DNA of 64,000 bases from Pseudomonas fluorescens (GCA_902825215.1 LR782234.1:2418001-2482000); one strand, 5' to 3'; shown: positions 25,811 through 34,552, counted from the first letter of the stretch. Notes: generated by a model from the letters alone, not told the origin. Made by a program: numbers and translations.

Positions 25811-26368
25811 AAAGATTCCACGCAACGCGCTTCCGTCCTGCAACACGTCAGCCAGAATGTCCGGCGTTTGCGGCATGCCGCCGATCTGAGCCAGACGGCG
25901 CTGGCGGAAAAATCCGGGGTCAGTCGGCGCATGCTGGTGGCGATCGAGGCGGGCGAGAAGAATGTCAGCCTGACCACGCTTGATCGCGTCGCCGAAGCGC
26001 TCGATGTGGCGTTCAGTGATCTCATCCAGGCCCCGGATGCCCGCGATCCCAGCCGCATCAATGAAGTGGCGTGGGCCGGCAGCATTCCTGGCAGCAAAGC
26101 GGTATTGCTGTCGAAGGCGATCGCTACACGCGAAGTCGAGCAGTGGGAATGGTGTCTGCAACCCGGTGAGGTCTATCCGTCGCAGGTCGACGCCGAGGGC
26201 TGGAGTGAGCAGATTTTTGTTTTCGAAGGATGTCTGACCCTGATGCTCGGCGATCAACCGCAGCACATCAATGCCGGGGAGTTCTACATGTTTGCCAGCC
26301 ATCAGCCGCATTCCTATCGCAATGACGGCGATGTGGCGGCACGATTCATCCGTAATGTGGTGATTTGA
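25805..26368 (+). CDS. XRE-family regulator with C-terminal cupin
   Basis: 187 residues from the GTG at 25805 (GTG 25793 is the alternative; there is no ATG before the HTH). N-terminal HTH: VRRLRHAADLSQTALAEKSGVSRRMLVAIEAGEKNVSLTTLDRVAEALDV, an XRE/Cro type. From about 110 a cupin domain follows (LQPGEVYPSQ, IFVFEGCLTLMLGD, INAGEFYMFASHQPHSYRNDG), expected to bind a small ligand. It is divergent from the EamA exporter and runs directly into the FAD oxidoreductase gene (stop TGA and next ATG are adjacent), so it is likely co-expressed with that gene. Confidence 0.88.
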   Translation: MHKDSTQRASVLQHVSQNVRRLRHAADLSQTALAEKSGVSRRMLVAIEAGEKNVSLTTLDRVAEALDVAFSDLIQAPDARDPSRINEVAWAGSIPGSKAVLLSKAIATREVEQWEWCLQPGEVYPSQVDAEGWSEQIFVFEGCLTLMLGDQPQHINAGEFYMFASHQPHSYRNDGDVAARFIRNVVI

Positions 26369-27775
26369 ATGAGCGTGAGTGCAGATGTTCTGATCATCGG
26401 CGGCGGCCTCAGTGGAACGATGCTCGCGGTGCAATTGCTGCGTCTGCCCGGGCAGCGCAAAATCCTGATCATCGAGCCGCGCGCCGAACTCGGCCGGGGC
26501 GAGGCCTACAGCGCCGTGGAACTGGGCCATACGCTGAACGGCAACGCCGCGCGCATGAGCGTCGACCCGGACGATCCTGATGATCTGACTCAATGGCTCA
26601 CCGAGTACATCGCTGCCGGCGGCTGGCCGGAGTCTGCCGAACAGGACGTGCCGGTCAGCGAACTGTTTCCGCCGCGCGGATTGTTCGGTGTCTATGTCCA
26701 GCAGCGTCTGGCCGAAGCCCGCGCAATCGGCGCTCAATTCGGCTCGAGCGTCGAACACCTCTGCGCCGAAGTCACTGACCTGATATCCGCTACGGATTCG
26801 GTACAACTGAGCTTGAGCGACGGGCAAAACCTGCGCGGGGCCTATGCGGTGCTGGCGACCGGCATGTTCCCCGCCGCGCGAACCCCGCAGAAAGCCTCCA
26901 GCGGCCTCAACGCCGCCGCGCTGGATCCCTGGGATGTCACCGCCATGCGCCTGCTCGATCCGCAATCGGCCGTGCTGATCATCGGCTCCGGCCTGACCAT
27001 GGTCGATGCGGTGGTGTCGCTGGAGCAGGCCGGGCATCGCGGGCCGATCAAAGTGTTTTCCCGGCATGGCTTCCTGCCGCATGTGCGCCGGCAGCCACCA
27101 GCGTGGGTGGATTTCCTCGCTGCCGATCACGACCTTCGCACGCCACGGCAGTTGGTGCGTGAACTGCGTCGACAATGCCAGATAGCCAGTGCGCAAGGTA
27201 TCGACTGGCAGGCCCCGCTGGACACGGTTCGCGTGCACATCGCGCGTTTGTGGAGTCAAGCGACCGACGTACAGCGGCGACAATTCGTACGCCATGTGCG
27301 GCCATGGTGGGAAAGTCATCATCACCGCTCGCCGCCGTTGAGCGCGCAGTTGCTTGAGAGACTGCACGGGGAAGGGCGGCTGACGATTGATGCGGCCTCG
27401 TTCAAGGGGCTCGAGCCGAGTTCGGAGGGCGGAGTCGGGATTCGCATTCGGCGTCGTGGAGAATCCGAAACGCGCGTGGTAACGGGCGCCGCGCTGATCA
27501 ACTCCAGCGGTATCGAGTACGACTGGCGCCGTGTGGCGCGACCATTGCCGCAGCAGTTGCTGGCCCGCGGTCTGGTGCAACCCGGGCCGCTGGCGCTGGG
27601 GATTGCCGCAGCGGCGGACGGCGCGGTGCTGGATGCCGAAGGGCACGCCTCCAGGCGTTTGTACGCCATGGGACCACCTTTGCGCGGGATGTGGTGGGAG
27701 AGTACGGCGGTGACAGATGTTGCAATCCAGGCCAAGGCACTGGCTGCACGGTTGGCAGCTGAGCGGATCAAATAG
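26369..27775 (+). CDS. FAD/NAD(P)-binding oxidoreductase
   Basis: 468 residues. N-terminal Rossmann motif VLIIGGGLSGTMLAVQLL, then PRAELGRGEAYSAVELGHTLNGNAARMS and a second nucleotide-binding stretch AVLIIGSGLTMVDAVVSLEQAGH. The pattern (hydroxyacyl- or lysine-monooxygenase-like, 'FAD-NAD(P)-binding' family) is common in Pseudomonas, but substrates are unknown. The ATG directly follows the stop of the XRE-cupin regulator, so the regulator probably controls it too. A strong ribosome site is absent, which fits translational coupling. Confidence 0.82.
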   Translation: MSVSADVLIIGGGLSGTMLAVQLLRLPGQRKILIIEPRAELGRGEAYSAVELGHTLNGNAARMSVDPDDPDDLTQWLTEYIAAGGWPESAEQDVPVSELFPPRGLFGVYVQQRLAEARAIGAQFGSSVEHLCAEVTDLISATDSVQLSLSDGQNLRGAYAVLATGMFPAARTPQKASSGLNAAALDPWDVTAMRLLDPQSAVLIIGSGLTMVDAVVSLEQAGHRGPIKVFSRHGFLPHVRRQPPAWVDFLAADHDLRTPRQLVRELRRQCQIASAQGIDWQAPLDTVRVHIARLWSQATDVQRRQFVRHVRPWWESHHHRSPPLSAQLLERLHGEGRLTIDAASFKGLEPSSEGGVGIRIRRRGESETRVVTGAALINSSGIEYDWRRVARPLPQQLLARGLVQPGPLALGIAAAADGAVLDAEGHASRRLYAMGPPLRGMWWESTAVTDVAIQAKALAARLAAERIK

Positions 27776-27875
27776 CAGCGGCTTGACCTCCGCGATCAAG
27801 GCGCTGACAGAGTGTCATTTCCCTTGAAAATGTATGGGCAAATAATGCTTCGGTTCAAGCCAGTGAGGCTTGAGT

Positions 27876-28811
27876 TTATTGTTTTTTCAGCCATTCATAA
27901 TAATTGTCGTGAATGGACTGTTGAAAATGAATGCTCTTCAAGAAGCGCCGAAGATCGCTGAAGTTGCGCTGGTTGCACTTGCGCTGCGCACGTTCGTAAT
28001 GTTGCGTTAACAGCGCGTAACTGGCGTCCATGGTTGCCAATGCCTTGTCGAATACACCCGCGTTGCCCCATTCAAGAATGATTGCATCCTTTCTTTTTTT
28101 GCTTCTTGGCTTCTTTAGCAGACAACGGTCTGCAAGTATCATCAAGAAAGACTTCGGTCCGCCCTCCAGATCGGTGGCGAATCCTTTCCTGTCAAAATGA
28201 GGTCTGTGGTTGATGTCACAATAATCATTGACCAGGCGATAATAAACGGCCAGCTCCAAAAGCATTTGCATGAGGGCGCTGTAGCTTCCTTGGGGCAGCG
28301 GCTTCAGTTGTTGGCAGGCCTGCAGGATGAAAGTAAAAAAACAGCCGGTGTTGGATTGGGCAATAAACCGGTATTCCTCGAAGGTGGGAAGCGAACTGCC
28401 TTTGCTTATTTGCGTGTCGATGTGCTGACCAATGTGCAGTTCTTCAAGACTGCGTAGCGAGGCGCGAAGCAAGTTCACATCGTCCAGCTCTGCCAATAAT
28501 TGCAAGCCTTTGATGTACCCGTACATCCCGGAAATCAGAGCAGTGTCTACACCGAATTTGACCCAGACTGCGGGGGCGCCCCGACGGATCCGGTCTTCGT
28601 CCACTATGTCGTCGTGGATCAGCGATGCTGTGTTTTTTCGCTCCACGCATCGACTAATGATATTCGACTGCTGCGAATCGATCTGAAAAACGGCTGCCAG
28701 TGCGCGAGTCAGAGCAGTCCTGACCTTCTTCCCGGCATGCTGTTCCTGATAATCGAAAGCGGCCGCCCAACTTCGTTTGGCGAGTGTGTATTGCGGCGAC
28801 ATCGAAGGCAT
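27876..28811 (-). CDS. polyprenyl (isoprenyl diphosphate) synthase
   Basis: 311 residues from the ATG at 28811, which has GAGGAG nine bases upstream; the frame to 28892 lacks such a site. Conserved points: GKKVRTAL near 27-34 (the G-K-x-R IPP-binding site), first Asp-rich motif HDDIVDEDRIRRGAP (D67, D68, D71), HIGQHIDTQ near 127, and the second Asp motif changed from DDxxD to NDYCD (N195, D196, D199), followed by DLEGGPKSF. It should join IPP to an allylic diphosphate to give a C10-C20 chain. Chain length cannot be called by eye. It is divergent from the terpene synthase and probably supplies its substrate. GC is lower than in core genes. Confidence 0.85.
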   Translation of the reverse strand: MPSMSPQYTLAKRSWAAAFDYQEQHAGKKVRTALTRALAAVFQIDSQQSNIISRCVERKNTASLIHDDIVDEDRIRRGAPAVWVKFGVDTALISGMYGYIKGLQLLAELDDVNLLRASLRSLEELHIGQHIDTQISKGSSLPTFEEYRFIAQSNTGCFFTFILQACQQLKPLPQGSYSALMQMLLELAVYYRLVNDYCDINHRPHFDRKGFATDLEGGPKSFLMILADRCLLKKPRSKKRKDAIILEWGNAGVFDKALATMDASYALLTQHYERAQRKCNQRNFSDLRRFLKSIHFQQSIHDNYYEWLKKQ

Positions 28812-29192
28812 TTGACGGGGCTCCTCATCCTGTATTGCTGATTCCTTATATGGAAAGTTACGTCGTAAACAAGATGTCTTGATTTTTCTCAAAAGATAGA
28901 CAGGTTTTTGCCAGGTGCGAACAGGAATTTAGAATAGTTAGTTATAGATTTTGCCTGGTTGCGTTCTATGACAGGTGGTTTAAGTTCATGATGCAAGACT
29001 AATTGTTCTTAATGGCGGGCAAGGCGGACTGGTGCTTGGCGCGAATGTAAAAGGTTGCTCTTGCAGGTTTTTAGTGAAATGATTTTTCTGGCCTATATAT
29101 TCAATATGCTTCCAGGCTTGTCGATGGTCGATGTTGCCGGACAGTCGCTTGGGCAATGTTCTTGCGCTGTCGCCCCGTAAATAGAGACTCAT
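28812..29192. other. 381-bp AT-rich divergent intergenic region
   Basis: It separates the polyprenyl synthase (minus) and terpene synthase (plus) genes and must hold both promoters. It is strikingly AT-rich near 28840-28960 (ttagttatagattttgcc and similar) with no clear palindrome. A weak frame on the minus strand (28986-29192) has no ribosome site and is not called. Confidence 0.45.
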
Positions 29193-30176
29193 ATGGATAT
29201 TCTCATGAACTATTCATTACCACCGCTTATGAATTTGTTGGATGTGAAAATGAGTCCTCATGTGCGGGATGCCGAGCGGCACGCACGCAAATGGCTCAAG
29301 AGTCTTGGCCTCGAGGACACCCGTTACGAGGTCTGCCAGCGCGATATGTATATGGCTGGTCTCTACGCGGCCTACATGTGGCCCAATTCGTGTCGTAACG
29401 ATCTTCGCATCCTTGCGCTTCTGACGGCATGGTTCAGTTGTCAGGATGATTTGGCGGACGAGACGTTAAGCGACGAACCCGAGGCCTTGGAGGAGGTGTT
29501 GAGCCAAGTGTATGAGATGGCTTGTGCGGGTAGCGTTACTTCCGGTAGTGGGCTCGCCGGTGGTTTGGCAGACGTCATTGGCCGTGCAGGGGCTTTCATG
29601 CCTGATCAGTGGAGGCGGCGGACGCTTGATCAATATCAAACGTACATTTACCCCTGTATGCGTGCAGCGGTTCATCGACTGGAACGGAGTCAGCCCGGTC
29701 GGGATGATTACAAATGCAACTGGCGCAGCGCCGGCGGATTTCAGGTATGTGTTGAATTTACCTACTTTGCAATGAGAGTGAATCTTCCATCGACCGTGTA
29801 TTACTCCATGATTTGGCAGACAGTACGGCGGCTGACTTTGAACTTGCTCAAGGCAGTGAACGATCTGTTGTCGTTCAAGATCATGAAAAATCCCGATGAG
29901 GATATTTACAACCTGATCACCCATTGGCGCCACCAGAATGATTCAAGTCCGGACCAGGCGGCCGCGCAGCTTGGTCGGCAAATAGAAAATTGGGTTCGGC
30001 AGTTCTTCAGAACGCGGACTCGATTGCCCGTCGAGTTAGGTAGGCTGGGTTGTGAGGCCGTGGTTATTGAACAGGCAGTCCGGTGCGCAGAAGCCTTTGA
30101 ATGGCTATGGCGTGGTAATGCCGCCTGGCATATGGCTGTCCCGCGTTATCGCGAGGTGCGCTTCCAGCCAGATTGA
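29193..30176 (+). CDS. class I terpene synthase
   Basis: 327 residues, all-helical. Metal motif WFSCQDDLADE has D85, D86 and D89 (DDxxD). The pyrophosphate-sensing Arg is likely R178 (CNWRSAGG), 45 residues before the second metal motif. That NSE motif reads N223-D-L-L-S227-F-K-I-M231: the usual Glu at the last position is Met, an odd change. A terminal R318-Y319 pair (AVPRYR) is the RY of bacterial enzymes. It should ionise an isoprenyl diphosphate and cyclise it; the product is unknown. It is divergent from the polyprenyl synthase. The start has a weak AGAG upstream; the ATG four codons later is possible. Confidence 0.85.
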   Translation: MDILMNYSLPPLMNLLDVKMSPHVRDAERHARKWLKSLGLEDTRYEVCQRDMYMAGLYAAYMWPNSCRNDLRILALLTAWFSCQDDLADETLSDEPEALEEVLSQVYEMACAGSVTSGSGLAGGLADVIGRAGAFMPDQWRRRTLDQYQTYIYPCMRAAVHRLERSQPGRDDYKCNWRSAGGFQVCVEFTYFAMRVNLPSTVYYSMIWQTVRRLTLNLLKAVNDLLSFKIMKNPDEDIYNLITHWRHQNDSSPDQAAAQLGRQIENWVRQFFRTRTRLPVELGRLGCEAVVIEQAVRCAEAFEWLWRGNAAWHMAVPRYREVRFQPD

Positions 30177-30212
30177 GCGGATCTTTGCATAGCGGCTGAG
30201 GGGCGTTGACGA

Positions 30213-30246
30213 GTTCGCTCTGCCCTTGAGAGTTGGCAGAGCGAAC
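30213..30246. terminator. strong hairpin after the terpene synthase
   Basis: Perfect 12-bp arms gttcgctctgcc and ggcagagcgaac around a 10-base loop, between the convergent ends of the terpene synthase and ppnN. T-runs on either side are weak, so it may be a poor intrinsic terminator or a stabilising 3' hairpin. Confidence 0.6.
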
Positions 30247-30270
30247 AAGCTTTGCATGTGGCTGGTGGAA

Positions 30271-31644
30271 CTACGCCACCACGCGATAGCACGGCACATA
30301 CGCCGCGCCACCCGGCAGTTTCATCCGATGCTGGGCGACAAAGGCTTTGAGCAGGGCGTCGAGCGGTTGCATGATCGCCGCGTCACCGCGGATCTGGTAC
30401 GGCCCGTGTTCTTCGATTAAACGAATACCCTTGTCCTTGACGTTACCGGCGACGATCCCCGAGAACGCGCGCCGCAGATTGGCCGCCAGTTCGTGGGCAG
30501 GCTGGTCGAGGTGCAACTTCAGGTTGGCCATGTTTTCGTGGGTCGGATCGAACGGGCGCTGGAAGCCTTCGTCGATCTTCAACAGCCAGTTGAAATGGAA
30601 AGCGTCGTTGCGTTCGCGGCGGAACTGCTTCACGGCTTTCAAGCCTTGGGTCATCTGTCGCGCCACTTCGGCCGGGTCATCGATGATGATTTCGTAATGC
30701 TGACGGGCCGCTTCGCCGAGAGTTGCAGTGACGAACGCATCGAGCTGTTCCAGATACGGCGCGGCATTTTTCGGGCCGGTGAGGATCACCGGGAAGGGCA
30801 GGCCTTTGTTGTCCGGGTGCATCAGGATGCCCAGCAGGTAGAGGAACTCTTCGGCCGTACCGGCGCCGCCGGGGAAAATGATGATGCCGTGGCCGACCCG
30901 CACGAATGCTTCCAGACGTTTTTCGATATCCGGGAGGATCACCAGTTCGTTGACGATCGGGTTCGGCGCTTCGGCGGCGATGATGCCAGGCTCGGTCAGG
31001 CCGAGGTAGCGACCGCCGTGAATGCGCTGTTTAGCGTGGGCGATGGTCGCGCCTTTCATCGGGCCTTTCATCACGCCCGGGCCGCAGCCGGTGCAGATGT
31101 CGAGGCTGCGCAGGCCCAGCTCATGGCCGACCTTCTTGGTGTATTTGTATTCTTCGGTGTTGATCGAGTGACCGCCCCAGCACACGACAATCTTCGGTTC
31201 GACACCCGGACGCAAGGTGCGCGCGTTGCGCAGCAGGTGGAACACGTAGTCGCTGATGCCTTGGGAATTGCTCAGGTCGATGCGCTGGCTGTCCAGTTCG
31301 TTTTCGGTGTAGACGATGTCGCGCAGGGCGCTGAACAGCATTTCACGGGTGCTGGCGATCATTTCGCCGTCGACGAATGCGTCGGCCGGAGCGTTCAACA
31401 GCTCCAGGCGCACGCCGCGATCCTGTTGGTGAATGCGGATTTCGAAATCCTTGTAGGCTTCGAGAATGGTCTTGGCGTTATCGACGTGGGCGCCGGTGTT
31501 GAGAATGGCCAGGGCGCACTGGCGGAAGAGGGTGTAGGTGCTGCCGGAACCGGCTTCGCTCAGTTGTTGCACTTCACGTTGAGAAAGGGTTTCGAGGCTG
31601 CCTTTCGGACTGACCGAGGCATTGATTACGTGTCGTTGGGTCAT
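30271..31644 (-). CDS. ppnN: nucleotide 5'-monophosphate nucleosidase (PpnN/YgdH)
   Basis: 457 residues. It carries the LOG-family core VVCWGGHSINTEEYKYTKKVGHELGLRSLDICTGCGPGVMKGPMKGA and the GIIIFPGGAGTAEEFLYLLG motif (PGG-x-GT-x-x-E) that binds the nucleotide. The long N- and C-terminal extensions (about 150 and 120 residues) are those of PpnN, not of short LOG proteins. The enzyme splits purine and pyrimidine monophosphates to base and ribose 5-phosphate and is activated by (p)ppGpp in E. coli. It is a single gene. Confidence 0.93.
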   Translation of the reverse strand: MTQRHVINASVSPKGSLETLSQREVQQLSEAGSGSTYTLFRQCALAILNTGAHVDNAKTILEAYKDFEIRIHQQDRGVRLELLNAPADAFVDGEMIASTREMLFSALRDIVYTENELDSQRIDLSNSQGISDYVFHLLRNARTLRPGVEPKIVVCWGGHSINTEEYKYTKKVGHELGLRSLDICTGCGPGVMKGPMKGATIAHAKQRIHGGRYLGLTEPGIIAAEAPNPIVNELVILPDIEKRLEAFVRVGHGIIIFPGGAGTAEEFLYLLGILMHPDNKGLPFPVILTGPKNAAPYLEQLDAFVTATLGEAARQHYEIIIDDPAEVARQMTQGLKAVKQFRRERNDAFHFNWLLKIDEGFQRPFDPTHENMANLKLHLDQPAHELAANLRRAFSGIVAGNVKDKGIRLIEEHGPYQIRGDAAIMQPLDALLKAFVAQHRMKLPGGAAYVPCYRVVA

Positions 31645-31865
31645 GCAGTGATCCTTAAAACGATGTCATTCCCTGAACAGGCGAACGGCATCCGAATAAT
31701 GTGTATCCATGAATGAAGATGGCACGATCTGCGCTATACCGCCATGTCCCCGTTGGACGCTGAAAAGATCAAAAGGAGCCCCAGCATAGCTAAATCCGCA
31801 CCAGAGGCGATAATGCGCCGGGCGGTTTTTTCCGTTACCCCTCTTGTCGCTCAAGGAAGTCATTT

Positions 31866-32396
31866 GTGATGTTCGAGATTCAGCCGATAGACGCCGCCAC
31901 TTTCCGCCAGCAGACCCGGCGCAGCACGATCATCATCGCCGTACTGTTTCTCGTATTGGCAATGCTGTTTTCCAGCGTGGCCGTGGCGCTGTTCGGCGAG
32001 CCTGACGGCGACAACCTGCGCTTCAATGTCGGCGGGGTGTTCCTGGCCTTTTTACTGACCGGCGCCTTGCTGCGCGGACGCTTCTGGCATCAGAGCTGGA
32101 TGGCGCCGGCGGTGTACAGCTGGCGGCTCAAGCGCAGCCTGATGAGTGTCACCAATGTGATTCACCACCTGAGCGCCGCGGTCGCGCAAAACGATCCGAC
32201 CGCGTTGAAAGTGCTGCGGTTCTATCATCTGGGCTTGATGCAGATGCACGAGCTGGACGGCAACTCCAGCGATCAGGGGCAACTGTGGCGGGAAGTCGAA
32301 GAGCATAAGCAGCGCATGCAGGCGCAGGGGCTCGATACCGAGCAGACGCGCCTGGATCCGGCATGGCTGGACGCGTTGAAGCAGACGCCGCGCTAA
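31866..32396 (+). CDS. DUF3087 family membrane protein
   Basis: 176 residues. The GTG at 31866 has AAGGA eight bases upstream; the ATG at 31869 is the alternative. Two hydrophobic segments (about 23-43 and 57-75) are followed by a soluble helical part with HHLSAAVAQNDPTALKVLRFYHLGLMQMHELDGNSS, a block typical of DUF3087. Function unknown. It ends 13 bp from the convergent flavoprotein gene. Confidence 0.85.
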   Translation: MMFEIQPIDAATFRQQTRRSTIIIAVLFLVLAMLFSSVAVALFGEPDGDNLRFNVGGVFLAFLLTGALLRGRFWHQSWMAPAVYSWRLKRSLMSVTNVIHHLSAAVAQNDPTALKVLRFYHLGLMQMHELDGNSSDQGQLWREVEEHKQRMQAQGLDTEQTRLDPAWLDALKQTPR

Positions 32397-32409
32397 GGCG
32401 TCAGCGTAT

Positions 32410-33297
32410 TCAGGCGAAAATCAGCGAGCGGTGTGTGCCTGCCCCGGCGCGGGCTCCATCGCCGACCGCCAGTGCGACGGAGCCGGCAGCCAGTGCGGCA
32501 TCTCCGCAGGCGAAGACCCCAGGGACGCTGGTCTGTTGGGTTGCGTCAGTCTGGATAAAAGGCCCCATCGGCCCTTCTTCGAATACACAGCCCAACTGAT
32601 CGGCCAGCGGACTTGCCATGCGTGTGCGCGGCATGGCGAACAGACCGGCGACCGCGACGATCTCGCCGTCGCTGAGGACCACGTCGGCACGCGCGCCATC
32701 GATGCGCCTGACGCGCCGGGTTTCCAGCCTCACTCCGCGTGCAGCCAATTGCGCCAGTTGCTCGGCATCGGGTTCGAAAACGCCATTGATGAAGAATGTG
32801 GTTGGGCCCCAGTCAGGCAGCATCAGGGCGTGATGAATTGACAGGGGCGAAGTCGCCAGTACGCCGATTGCGCCCTGATTCAGTTCATAGCCGTGACAGT
32901 AAGGACAGTGAAAAACGCTTTGGCCCCAGCGTGGTTGGAGTCCTTCGATGTCCGGCAATTCGTCGATCACGCCCGACGCGAGGATCAGGCGCCTGGCGCT
33001 GAGCTGTTTGCCGGCCAGGGTGCGCACGTCAAAACCCGCGGCAGCTTGCATCGCTTCTTCCGCCGTATCTGCCAGCCATTGCACGGTAGGGTAGGCCATC
33101 AATTGCGCTCGCGCCTCGGCAGCAATGTCGCCCGGCGTGCGTCCGTCCTGTCCGAGAAATCCGTGGGAAGTACCGGCGAAGCGATTGCGTCGCAGGCCTG
33201 AATCGAGCACTAGCACGCTGCGCCGGGCGCGGGCCAGTTGCAGGCCGGCGGACAGCCCGGCGTAACTGCCGCCGACAATGATGACGTCGTACACCAT
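32410..33297 (-). CDS. thioredoxin-reductase-like flavoprotein
   Basis: 295 residues. FAD motif DVIIVGGSYAGLSAGLQLARA, redox-active Cys pair in FHCPYCHGYEL (C-P-Y-C), a reduced middle NAD domain, and the closing GVFACGDAALAAGSVALAVGDGARAG. It matches short NAD(P)/FAD-dependent oxidoreductases related to TrxB. Its redox partner is unknown. It shares a palindrome-bearing promoter region with a divergent Rrf2 regulator, which very probably controls it. Confidence 0.9.
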   Translation of the reverse strand: MVYDVIIVGGSYAGLSAGLQLARARRSVLVLDSGLRRNRFAGTSHGFLGQDGRTPGDIAAEARAQLMAYPTVQWLADTAEEAMQAAAGFDVRTLAGKQLSARRLILASGVIDELPDIEGLQPRWGQSVFHCPYCHGYELNQGAIGVLATSPLSIHHALMLPDWGPTTFFINGVFEPDAEQLAQLAARGVRLETRRVRRIDGARADVVLSDGEIVAVAGLFAMPRTRMASPLADQLGCVFEEGPMGPFIQTDATQQTSVPGVFACGDAALAAGSVALAVGDGARAGAGTHRSLIFA

Positions 33298-33335
33298 GAT
33301 CCATATCTCCGCTGTGAGGTTTCAGGGTACAGCGT

Positions 33336-33374
33336 AAGTTACGTGAAAAAAGACTGTCAATAGTCTCGTAACTT
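33336..33374. promoter_or_regulatory. nested palindromic operator, Rrf2/flavoprotein promoter
   Basis: Outer arms aagttacg (33336-33343) and cgtaactt (33367-33374) enclose inner arms agact and agtct (33351-33366). The perfect dyad in the divergent region is the likely binding site of the adjacent Rrf2 regulator, controlling both genes. Confidence 0.7.
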
Positions 33375-33429
33375 CAGATCTTGCAAGCGATACTCGGAGA
33401 CATTCTTTGTTCAGTCTGGAAATGCTCAA

Positions 33430-33876
33430 GTGAGAAATGACACGCGCCTGTCGCGCATGCTGCATGTGTTGATTCACATGGATCGCCATGAAAAACGCGC
33501 CACCTCGGAAACCATCGCCGGGATGCTTGGCACCAATCCGGTGGTGGTGCGGCGCACCATGGGCTTGCTCAAGGAGCAGGGTTTCGTGACGTCGGAGAAG
33601 GGCCATCAGGGCGGCTGGGCGCTGGCCAAACCGTTGAAGCAGATTACGTTGCTGGATATTCACCATGCATTGGGCACGCAGTCGATTTTTTCCATCGGTT
33701 TATCGACGGATCATCCGCAGTGCCTGGTCGAGCAGGCTGTGAATGCGGCGCTGACCCGCACCTTCGATGAGGCGCAGGCGCTATTGCTGTCGCGGCTGGG
33801 CAGTATCACGCTGGCGGATCTGGCGGCGGATTTCGATTCGCGTTTCAAAACCGTGTGCGAGGTCGATCAGGGCTGA
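33430..33876 (+). CDS. Rrf2-family transcriptional regulator
   Basis: 148 residues from a GTG at 33430 (MRNDTRLSRMLHVLIHMDRH). The winged HTH is clear: ATSETIAGMLGTNPVVVRRTMGLLKEQGFVTSEKGHQGGWALAKPLKQITLLDIHHAL. The three-Cys Fe-S cluster loop of IscR-type members is absent; only two scattered Cys are present, so it resembles YwnA-type or thiol-sensing members. Divergent from the thioredoxin-reductase-like gene. Its stop overlaps the convergent DUF2784 gene by about 10 bp. Confidence 0.88.
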   Translation: MRNDTRLSRMLHVLIHMDRHEKRATSETIAGMLGTNPVVVRRTMGLLKEQGFVTSEKGHQGGWALAKPLKQITLLDIHHALGTQSIFSIGLSTDHPQCLVEQAVNAALTRTFDEAQALLLSRLGSITLADLAADFDSRFKTVCEVDQG

Positions 33877-34250
33877 GCGGCGGCGCGACGCAACTTCCAC
33901 GAGCGGATCAAGCGCCCGTACACCAGCACGTTGATCGCCAGCACCACGCTGCCGAGCACCAGTTGAATCTGCGGGGTCAGTCCGGCCGGGTAGATGATCG
34001 GCCAGATGTAATGCTCGATGAAGCCACCGGCGTATTCGGTCTGCCCGGCGGCGTGACGCATGAGGTTTTCCCAGTAGGTCAGCGGGCAGGTCAAATGCAG
34101 CACCTCGACCGCCACGCCCCAGGCGGCAGCCGGCAAATGCAGCCACAGCAAGCGTGGCCATTTGAGCACCAGCAGACCGCCAAACAGCACGAACAGAATG
34201 AAAGACAAATGAAACAGCACCAGCCCGTCGGCTGCGATTCGGTACAGCAT
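33867..34250 (-). CDS. DUF2784 family membrane protein
   Basis: 127 residues from the ATG at 34250, with GGGAG upstream; the frame to 34337 lacks a ribosome site. Hydrophobic segments at about 8-30, 36-55 and 95-110. VLFHLSFILFVLFGGLLV and LTCPLTYWENLMRHAAGQTEYAGGFIEHYIWPIIYP are the family blocks. Function unknown. Confidence 0.87.
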   Translation of the reverse strand: MLYRIAADGLVLFHLSFILFVLFGGLLVLKWPRLLWLHLPAAAWGVAVEVLHLTCPLTYWENLMRHAAGQTEYAGGFIEHYIWPIIYPAGLTPQIQLVLGSVVLAINVLVYGRLIRSWKLRRAAAQP

Positions 34251-34397
34251 GTCGTCTCCCTGACGCGATCGTGAATGTCGCCATGTTACGCCGGCGCGGA
34301 GATTAAAGCTCAGGGCAGACGTCACGCATGAAGCCATTGGCTGAAACCTGATCTACGCTTCAAGAAAGACTGTTGACGATGGCAGGAGGTGCGCAGG

Positions 34398-34538
34398 GTG
34401 AGTGAGCAAAAACAGCCTGAAAACGAGAAAGACACGGATCAACCGAGCGAAGAAGAAATAGAACGCGAGAAGCGCAAGGAAAAAACCTGGAAGCATGACG
34501 ATAGCCAGGAGCTTTCCGAACCTGACCGCAAGTTCTAG
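34398..34538 (+). CDS. 46-residue highly charged small protein
   Basis: Starts at a GTG with a perfect AGGAGG eight bases upstream, strong evidence of translation. The protein is almost entirely charged and polar (VSEQKQPENEKDTD..., then EEIEREKRKEKTWKHDD, ending PDRKF), so it is probably disordered or a short helix. A good intrinsic terminator follows 15 bp later, which gives a complete small transcription unit. Family not recognised. Confidence 0.72.
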   Translation: MSEQKQPENEKDTDQPSEEEIEREKRKEKTWKHDDSQELSEPDRKF

Positions 34539-34552
34539 ACAGTCGATACGAA

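Noticed and set aside
25088..27799. Minus-strand open frame of 903 codons across three genes
   Set aside because: It crosses the EamA, XRE and FAD oxidoreductase genes and their divergent promoter; no domain is recognisable, and the other frames encode clear families.
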